Shown piece by piece: positions 58,565 through 64,000 of a DNA stretch of 64,000 nt (position 1 is the stretch's first letter; each line of letters opens with the position of its first letter). The stretch covers positions 1,054,001 to 1,118,000 of the forward strand of contig CP017245.1 of assembly GCA_001765415.1 (NCBI GenBank). The letters run 5' to 3'. The stretch is from Candidatus Melainabacteria bacterium MEL.A1. Lineage in GTDB: Bacteria > Cyanobacteriota > Vampirovibrionia > Gastranaerophilales > Gastranaerophilaceae. Made by a program: the position numbers and the translations under genes. The notes under the pieces were generated by a model that saw nothing but the letters and a program-made list of their open reading frames with translations, ran no database searches and had not been told where the DNA came from.

Positions 58565-59140
58565 ATGATTGAAAGAGCTGAAAAAGAATTACAAAAATTA
58601 TTAGACGGAAACAAGAATTTTGTTAATGGTACTCCGACAACCAAAAACATGTCACTTGAAACACTTCAAAAATACGCATTTCACCAAGAACCGTATGCCT
58701 GTGTATTAACTTGTTCTGATTCTCGTGTTGTACCGGAAATCATTTTTGATTGCGGAATTGGAGAATTGTTTGTTGTAAGAGTTGCCGGAATGACTACTGG
58801 ACCAAACGTTATTGAAAGCGTTGAATATGCTGTAAAAAAATTAAATGTTCCACTCGTCATTCTCTTAGGGCATGATGATTGTGGAGTTATGAAATTTGCG
58901 AAAGAGCATTATCCGGAACCTACAAAATATTTTTCATCAATATTAAAATGCGTATATCCGGTACTTAACCACAAAGAGGATATCTCTTGTCACAACTTTT
59001 TTGCACAGGAACATACCAAATGGGTTGAAGATTATTTGATGAAACATTCGGTTATCATAAATGAAGCAGTCAAAGAAGGTAAAGTTTGTATTGCAAATTG
59101 CCACTTTAACCACTCAACAGGATTAGTAAACATTATATAA
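58565..59140 (+). CDS. Beta-class carbonic anhydrase
   Basis: A 191-residue enzyme interconverting CO2 and bicarbonate. Zinc ligands are C50 (LTCSDSRV), H103 and C106 (LGHDDCG), with the D52-R54 dyad intact and VRVAGMTTGPNVIESVEYA typical of the family. It is short for the class but complete. Leaderless start; terminator follows immediately. Confidence 0.94.
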   Translation: MIERAEKELQKLLDGNKNFVNGTPTTKNMSLETLQKYAFHQEPYACVLTCSDSRVVPEIIFDCGIGELFVVRVAGMTTGPNVIESVEYAVKKLNVPLVILLGHDDCGVMKFAKEHYPEPTKYFSSILKCVYPVLNHKEDISCHNFFAQEHTKWVEDYLMKHSVIINEAVKEGKVCIANCHFNHSTGLVNII

Positions 59141-59167
59141 AAAGGAGCTAAAAAGCTCCTTTTTTTG
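59139..59167. terminator. Bidirectional terminator
   Basis: AAAAAGGAGCT and AGCTCCTTTTTT with AAAA loop, overlapping the carbonic anhydrase stop, and ten bases from the convergent ferritin-like gene end. Confidence 0.88.
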
Positions 59168-59176
59168 TACAAATTT

Positions 59177-60475
59177 TTAAAACTCCGGTTGCGGATTTTT
59201 AACCATTTTTTCGTATTCTTCTACAGAAACAGTATCTGGTGACATAGAATTTTCATCCAATGCTCGTTTTAATATTGATGGTTCTTTTGCTCGCAATTTT
59301 GGTTCTGCAGTAACAATATCTGTTTTTATAGTTGCGTTAATCAAATGGATTGTTTTTTCTGTAGGAACGCATTTCCCATTCATATTTTTTTGAGCTTTAT
59401 AACTTGTCCAATTATCAGAAAGTTTATCTATTGTTGTATAATTCATTTCCGCACCAAGCCTTTTATCTACTTCGTTTTCCAAAATATCGGTAACATATTT
59501 TTTTTGGTTTTCAAAATGACACGGAAGTAAAACTTTATTACCTATAATTTCTTCCGGATCACGTTTTTCATATTTTTTTAATAACTCTGCAGCAATTTGT
59601 AAATGCCCGAGTTCAAATGCCAAAAATTCTTCCCAAATAGGTCTTAGTTTTTCATTACTTTCATCAACATAACAATTGTAATATGTACAAACTTCTGTAA
59701 ATTCGTGTAACAAAAGTTTTTCATAAGGAGTTTCGCACGGATCAATCAAACTTTCGTACATAGTAACATGTTCTTCTTCAACATCACAAATTTCACCATA
59801 AGTTCTGCGTAAATCATCATTTGCATACATCATACCATGTTCTGCGTAAAAATTATGTGTTTGTTGTTCGCCTGAAAGAAGTGTATAAATATTAACTTTT
59901 GTTTGAGGAGAAACCGTTTTTCGGTTATAAGATTTACGAACCCTTATTCCATTATCATTATGATGATATTGTGTCGGTCTGCCAATAACAACATCTGTTT
60001 TGCCTTGCAATATATTATCAGGATTAATCCCATCAATCATGTATGCCCATTGACTATACCTGTAAAGATGGTCGAAATCTTCTAACAAACCAAAATTAAA
60101 AGTTTCTCTTACGTAATCATCAGGTTCATTTTGTGCAAGCCAAGCCGTTAAATCAACCGCAACTTGCTCATATCCTAATGTTGTCTCCAAAACGGTTTGA
60201 CATGCCGGTGTCATCCAGTTTACTGTAGTTTGCTGCATATCTTCAATTCTGCGCATAAGTGCAATTAATTTTTTGTCATCATAATCTTGACAATTTCTTG
60301 CAAAATTATGTTTAAACCCCCACGCCTCAATTTCTATACCATTCATCAAAATTTGACGAGTTCTTGAATAACAATCTACATCATATTTATCAAATGGTCG
60401 TTTTACAATATCCTCCCAACTTCTAAGTTGATCACTAAGAATTATCCCTTTTTCTTCTAATGGATTAAATGTCAT
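59177..60475 (-). CDS. Ferritin-like fold protein, unknown function
   Basis: A 432-residue protein. Its middle (about 95-320) is all-helical with ligand-like Glu/His patterns of diiron proteins: LEDFDHLYRYSQWA, EQQTHNFYAEHGMMY, CDVEEEHVTMYESL, HEFTEVCTYYNCYVDESN and FLAFELGHLQIAAELLKKYE. This suggests a long member of the ferritin-like superfamily with a metal centre in a four-helix bundle, flanked by extra N- and C-terminal regions. Activity unknown. AAAGGAG precedes the ATG. It follows the alpha-amylase-like gene by 27 bases on the same strand, so the two are co-transcribed. Confidence 0.65.
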   Translation of the reverse strand: MTFNPLEEKGIILSDQLRSWEDIVKRPFDKYDVDCYSRTRQILMNGIEIEAWGFKHNFARNCQDYDDKKLIALMRRIEDMQQTTVNWMTPACQTVLETTLGYEQVAVDLTAWLAQNEPDDYVRETFNFGLLEDFDHLYRYSQWAYMIDGINPDNILQGKTDVVIGRPTQYHHNDNGIRVRKSYNRKTVSPQTKVNIYTLLSGEQQTHNFYAEHGMMYANDDLRRTYGEICDVEEEHVTMYESLIDPCETPYEKLLLHEFTEVCTYYNCYVDESNEKLRPIWEEFLAFELGHLQIAAELLKKYEKRDPEEIIGNKVLLPCHFENQKKYVTDILENEVDKRLGAEMNYTTIDKLSDNWTSYKAQKNMNGKCVPTEKTIHLINATIKTDIVTAEPKLRAKEPSILKRALDENSMSPDTVSVEEYEKMVKNPQPEF

Positions 60476-60502
60476 TTTCGCTCCTTTCTTTTTATTAAAA
60501 TT

Positions 60503-61828
60503 TTACCTGTCAACCGCCCATGCAAAAAGTTCTCCAACACGTTCGTTGTAAAATCTGCCATCATCTTTGGCAAACAAATTCTCAAAATGACTAAAAGAAG
60601 TTCCATCTGTAGAATAAGACGGATTTGTCATCATAAGATGATGTGTTGTTGTGTCATATCTCAATGGAAACAAATCATCCATTTGCATAAAACTCGGTAA
60701 TTTATCGCTGGCATAATTGTAGGCAAAAAGTGCAGTGTTTATTCGATTTAATTTCTGTTCATAAGACAAGCCGCCATCATAGTTATCATTTGTAATTTCT
60801 ACACCTGGAGCATAAGTCCTAAGATATTTTAATTTTTCTGACAAATTTTTTACTGAATTAAAATCATCTCCAGTAATAAAATCAGTTCCTGCATTCAGCC
60901 CCATATTTTTGTATCTGGCAAAATCATCAGAACTTTTTTCACCAACAAAACTTATATTAGTTTTTTTAGAACGAGAACGAATTTCGTGCAAAATATATTG
61001 CATCTGATGGTAATTCGGCAAAGCTCCCACACCTGTATAATTTTTCATATCATAACCGCCAATGTGTTTGGCAGAATCAATAAACATACATTCAAAACCT
61101 ATATTCATCAATTTTACGCATTCATTTATGTAGATTTCAACATGTTCAGAATTTTCCCAATTAAAAGTTTCATCATCCTTATATTCTCTTGCAATCTTCA
61201 TTTGATCCGCAGAAATCACATGCCTGAACCCAACTTTAATTCCTCTAAAATGCGCCAAATCAACAAAGGCTCTTAATTGTTCTTCGGGAGAAATTTTATC
61301 AACAATTGAATAATCTATAATATTATCACTATAACTAGTATTAAGCTTGATACCGTACAAAGAATTTTCTTCAAAAGCTCCTTTTTCATAAGCATCTCCA
61401 TAAATATTTTGCCAAATTTGTGAAAGAATAATACAATTTGCAAAACTCATAGCAGATGGCGGAATTGCGGGCAAAAGTTTTATGCAACTCAAAATACCAT
61501 TACAAGTACACCCATTATCCATTGTTGCAATCGCTCTATTATTTATCTCAATATAATTCGCTAATCTCCCCCATTCATCACCATAATTTGGAGTTTCTAT
61601 AAGGTCGGGAAAGTTTTTATAAAAAATTCCACTCTCTGACAAAGTTACAATAATTTCTATACATTTTTTTACAGAAAGTTTAAGTAAATCAGCAGGAACA
61701 ATATTCGCAAGCCAACGCTTGCTACAACTTGTACCAATTCCGTGAAAAGCAATATATTGGCTAAATTTATCCAATTTTAATTTGGTATTTTCGCCTAGTG
61801 CCAATAGTAATTTATTTACACAATTCAT
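60503..61828 (-). CDS. Divergent alpha-amylase-like (GH13-type) barrel protein
   Basis: A 441-residue protein with traces of the GH13 barrel: DLAHFRGIKVGFRHV (region I position), GFECMFIDSAKHIGGY, in which the Asp matches the nucleophile of region II, NISFVGEKSS, in which Glu matches the acid/base of region III, and LPSFMQMDDLFPLR near region IV. The overall sequence is far from known amylases and no starch-binding or signal sequence is visible, so the substrate is unclear and it may not be a sugar hydrolase. No Shine-Dalgarno. Co-transcribed with the ferritin-like gene. Confidence 0.55.
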   Translation of the reverse strand: MNCVNKLLLALGENTKLKLDKFSQYIAFHGIGTSCSKRWLANIVPADLLKLSVKKCIEIIVTLSESGIFYKNFPDLIETPNYGDEWGRLANYIEINNRAIATMDNGCTCNGILSCIKLLPAIPPSAMSFANCIILSQIWQNIYGDAYEKGAFEENSLYGIKLNTSYSDNIIDYSIVDKISPEEQLRAFVDLAHFRGIKVGFRHVISADQMKIAREYKDDETFNWENSEHVEIYINECVKLMNIGFECMFIDSAKHIGGYDMKNYTGVGALPNYHQMQYILHEIRSRSKKTNISFVGEKSSDDFARYKNMGLNAGTDFITGDDFNSVKNLSEKLKYLRTYAPGVEITNDNYDGGLSYEQKLNRINTALFAYNYASDKLPSFMQMDDLFPLRYDTTTHHLMMTNPSYSTDGTSFSHFENLFAKDDGRFYNERVGELFAWAVDR

Positions 61829-61883
61829 AATAAATTTATAAATAAATCAATTAATTTTTTCATTAGACAAAACGGCAATAAAA

Positions 61884-62510
61884 CTACAAACCACCATACA
61901 TTTTAGACAAAGGTTCCTTTTTATCAGGAGGAAGTATAAACGCAGAACCGTAAGGATTTGTCGGATCTTTTATCATACCGATTTTATCTGTATAATACTT
62001 TCTTGATTCAGGCATTGGAATAAGTTTTATATTTCCGACACATTGCGCCTCATCACTTCTTCTTTGAGCAATTTGTAACAATCTTGTGCCTGTTCCTTCA
62101 TAAAAATCAGTTTCTTTATTCCAAAATGGAGTATTTGGATTGGAATAATTTCTTAATTTATCAACAAATACGTGGCTTGGATCTTCTTTATAGATAAAAC
62201 GGTTATAATCAAAGTACTTATTGATTTTGAGCATAATTTCACCAATAGTACCGCCTTCGTTATTTTTTAGAAAATATTTTTCGTTTCCGCAATCAAAATT
62301 TTTGAAAACATTTACCAACTCTTCAGTTCCTTTTGTCACATTTTTCAAAAGAACATTCCCAATAAATCCTTCGCCCATCATTCCTATATTCATGTGTGTT
62401 AAACGTTGCACCCCACAAAAAGACGGTGATTTCGCTTTGACAGAATTTTGAGCATAATTTTGGGTGTAATTAGGATAAATAAAATTATTTTGCGCACTAA
62501 CTTTCATCAT
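61884..62510 (-). CDS. GNAT-like acetyltransferase, unknown
   Basis: A 208-residue protein. The N-terminal 40 residues are low-complexity and Asn/Gln/Tyr-rich and end in SPSFCGVQ. The rest has a possible N-acetyltransferase core: EGTGTRLLQIAQRRSDEAQCVGNIKLIPMPESRKYYTDKIGMI resembles motif A/B of GNAT enzymes (acetyl-CoA loop G-T-G-T-R and the closing YY..KIGM). The substrate is not evident. No Shine-Dalgarno; TATACA lies seven bases before the second ATG of the MM start. Confidence 0.55.
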   Translation of the reverse strand: MMKVSAQNNFIYPNYTQNYAQNSVKAKSPSFCGVQRLTHMNIGMMGEGFIGNVLLKNVTKGTEELVNVFKNFDCGNEKYFLKNNEGGTIGEIMLKINKYFDYNRFIYKEDPSHVFVDKLRNYSNPNTPFWNKETDFYEGTGTRLLQIAQRRSDEAQCVGNIKLIPMPESRKYYTDKIGMIKDPTNPYGSAFILPPDKKEPLSKMYGGL

Positions 62511-62648
62511 ATCTTGTATAAATAATATGAATATTCAAAATTGCTTAATCATAAAAATTTTGTTAACAAATGTTTATTAAAGATATTTTAATGCTAAACT
62601 TTACTTGTAAAAATTGTTTAGTTTTTATTACAAATTAAGGAGAAAAAT

Positions 62649-63158
62649 ATGATTAACGAAAAACTAGAAAAAGCTTTTAACTATCAAATTAACAGAGAAT
62701 TGTATTCAGAATATTTATATCTTTCAATGCAAGCATATTTTGAAAGATTAAACTTAAAAGGCTTTGTAAACTGGATGACAGTACAAATTCAAGAAGAACA
62801 CGCTCATGCTATGGGTATGTTTAACTATTTGAACCAAAGAGGTGGAAAAGTTGAACTTGATACAATTGAAAAACCTGAAATTGATTGGAGTTCTCCATTA
62901 GAAGTTTTCGAACATATTTTGACACACGAAGAACTTGTTACATCATTGATTAATAAATTGATGGATGTTGCAGAAGAAACTAAAGATCGTGCTGCAATTT
63001 CGTTCTTGAACTGGTACTTGAAAGAACAAGTTGAAGAAGAAGACAATGTTGGAAATGTTCTTGCAACATTAAGGTTAATCGGAGATGATAAAAAAGCTTT
63101 ATTAATGCTTGATAAAGACCTTGCAACAAGAACTTTTGTTGCTCCTGTAATCGGTTAA
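62649..63158 (+). CDS. ftnA: Ferritin
   Basis: A 169-residue non-haem ferritin storing iron as a 24-mer cage. Ferroxidase ligands are present in NRELYSEYLYLSM (E17), QIQEEHAHAMGMF (E50, H53) and the helix C/D region with EELVTSLINKLMDVAEE and LKEQVEEEDN. AAGGAG precedes the ATG. Upstream, TTTATT and TGC-TAAACT (62593-62600) form a likely promoter next to GTTAACAAATGTTTATTAA, an AT-rich dyad that could bind an iron regulator, but no clear Fur box is seen. Confidence 0.95.
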   Translation: MINEKLEKAFNYQINRELYSEYLYLSMQAYFERLNLKGFVNWMTVQIQEEHAHAMGMFNYLNQRGGKVELDTIEKPEIDWSSPLEVFEHILTHEELVTSLINKLMDVAEETKDRAAISFLNWYLKEQVEEEDNVGNVLATLRLIGDDKKALLMLDKDLATRTFVAPVIG

Positions 63159-63177
63159 TTCATTAATTTATAATTTC

Positions 63178-63230
63178 AAAATGAGATTTGTTTTTAAGGG
63201 AATTTTTTTCACATGCAAATCTCATTTTTT
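63178..63230 (+). terminator. Terminator of ftnA
   Basis: AAATGAGATTTG and CAAATCTCATTT, 12-bp stem with a 26-base loop, followed by T6. Confidence 0.8.
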
Positions 63231-63247
63231 AGTTTATAATATATACC

Positions 63248-63649
63248 ATGTTCGATTTCCTTTTTGTAATAATTAACGAAATCAGGTCGTATTTTGTGCC
63301 GGAAAGAGTTAGCTGCGAAATCACCGGCGAATGCAAAAAATGCGGAAAATGTTGTAACTATATGTACAGTTACGACACTTATACGGAAAAAGAGTTTAAA
63401 ATAATGCAGTTCCTATTTCCTGCCTACAAAAGATTTTATATAAAAGGAAAAGATGAAGAAGGAAATCTGATTTTTGCATGTAAACTGGTTACACCGGAAG
63501 GTTTGTGTTCGGATTATAAACACAGATTGCCAATGTGCAGAAAATATCCGCAAAAAAGAATTTTTTACAACGCAAAACTTCACGATGGCTGTGGTTACAA
63601 GGTTAATGTAAAAACATTTAAAGATTATTTAGACAAAAAATCCAAATAA
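63248..63649 (+). CDS. YkgJ-family cysteine-cluster protein
   Basis: A 133-residue protein with CKKCGKCC near residue 29, then CKL, CSDYKHRLPMCRKYP and DGCGY, the conserved cysteine set of the YkgJ (CxxCxxCC) family. The first 17 residues are hydrophobic and may anchor or export it. TATAAT (63235-63240) ends seven bases before the ATG with no Shine-Dalgarno. It follows ferritin, but has its own promoter. Confidence 0.87.
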   Translation: MFDFLFVIINEIRSYFVPERVSCEITGECKKCGKCCNYMYSYDTYTEKEFKIMQFLFPAYKRFYIKGKDEEGNLIFACKLVTPEGLCSDYKHRLPMCRKYPQKRIFYNAKLHDGCGYKVNVKTFKDYLDKKSK

Positions 63650-64000
63650 CTATTTTAACTGTTTTGCCTCCTTATTAACCATTTCCATATATTTTTTATT
63701 ATGTTTTTCTGCAAATTCTATTGCGGCTTTTCTTGCATTTTCTTGTCCGTCAAGTTCTGATGAATAAAATCTTTTTGCAAACCCGAATTTTTCTAATCCT
63801 TGAGTTTTTGACTGTTTAAAAATTGCTGTATTATACTCATAATAATCTTTTGTAGGCGGGAAATTTATATAAGCCACCATTGCAGCATCAGGGTACAAAA
63901 GGACTGAAGCCCCCTTAGTTTCTTCCTGAATTTTATGCGCAAACTCTGCGACTGCCTCAGTTTCATTAGTCAAATCTGTAAGATTTTCAAGAATAATTTT
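63650..64000 (-). CDS. Partial unknown protein running off the window edge
   Basis: At least 116 codons read on the minus strand from the window end without a stop, so the true start lies beyond 64000; a TTG at 63973 is probably internal. The visible part has a helical charged region (ENLTDLTNETEAVAEFAHKIQEET) and a small alpha/beta part (ASVLLYPDAAMVAYINFPP, FGFAKRFYSSELDGQENARKAAIEFAEK). No family recognised. It ends one base after the stop of the convergent YkgJ gene. Confidence 0.55.
   Translation of the reverse strand, partial: KIILENLTDLTNETEAVAEFAHKIQEETKGASVLLYPDAAMVAYINFPPTKDYYEYNTAIFKQSKTQGLEKFGFAKRFYSSELDGQENARKAAIEFAEKHNKKYMEMVNKEAKQLK

Overview
The window looks like chromosomal DNA of a gut Melainabacterium (Cyanobacteriota, Vampirovibrionia, probably order Gastranaerophilales). 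This rests on low GC, on pilin-like proteins carrying the N-terminal signature AAFTLAEVLITLGIIGVVAA, on a homologue of the cyanobacterial clock-associated iron-sulfur protein LdpA, on a non-photosynthetic, Gram-negative-type gene content, and on many short proteins I cannot place in any family. No rRNA, tRNA, CRISPR array, prophage or complete insertion sequence was recognised. The taxonomic call is an inference from recalled family signatures, not a search.

Layout. 0.3-5.4 kb: parvulin, diguanylate cyclase, HD protein, two small unknown proteins, homoserine dehydrogenase, an XRE regulator with a perfect operator-like palindrome, and a type IV pilin-like gene. 5.6-14.4 kb: SF1 helicase-nuclease, CCA-adding enzyme, TPR proteins, metallo-beta-lactamase and metallophosphoesterase enzymes. 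14.5-15.9 kb: threonine synthase and what looks like a complete type I toxin-antitoxin module (20-residue hydrophobic peptide plus antisense RNA). 16-26.3 kb: fatty-acid cluster on the minus strand (tpiA, yceD, rpmF, plsX, fabH, fabD, fabG, acpP, fabF), interrupted by an unknown gene and by a pilin-like gene with an 11-G homopolymer just after its start. 26.4-29.9 kb: a candidate structured small RNA, a U32 peptidase, a ribbon-helix-helix regulator, a membrane-anchored small heat-shock protein, a CheY-like protein and a 44-residue small protein. 30-38 kb: ClpB, a YbjQ-YbjQ-M48 operon, LdpA with a serine hydrolase, HIT protein and spermidine synthase. 38-47.5 kb: glyoxalase-like protein, zinc ribbons, a GAF-GGDEF-HD-GYP protein, PnuC and BioB. 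47.5-54.3 kb: two giant surface or secreted proteins, one a filamentous-haemagglutinin-like adhesin with a Thr-Asp repeat stalk and a C-terminal PilZ domain. 54.8-64 kb: ArnT-like glycosyltransferase, cysteine-cluster proteins, ArsB/NhaD-type transporter, carbonic anhydrase, a ferritin-like plus alpha-amylase-like pair, and ferritin.

How it fits together. A c-di-GMP theme runs through the window (two GGDEF proteins, one with HD-GYP, and a PilZ domain fused to an adhesin). A surface-variation theme also runs through it: pilin leader and tail fragments recur as solo repeats in intergenic DNA, one pilin gene carries a slippage-prone G tract, and the adhesin stalk contains a 186-bp internal duplication. 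Promoters often have an extended -10 (TGCTATAAT-like), and about ten genes have that box 6-8 bases before the start codon with no Shine-Dalgarno sequence, suggesting leaderless mRNAs.
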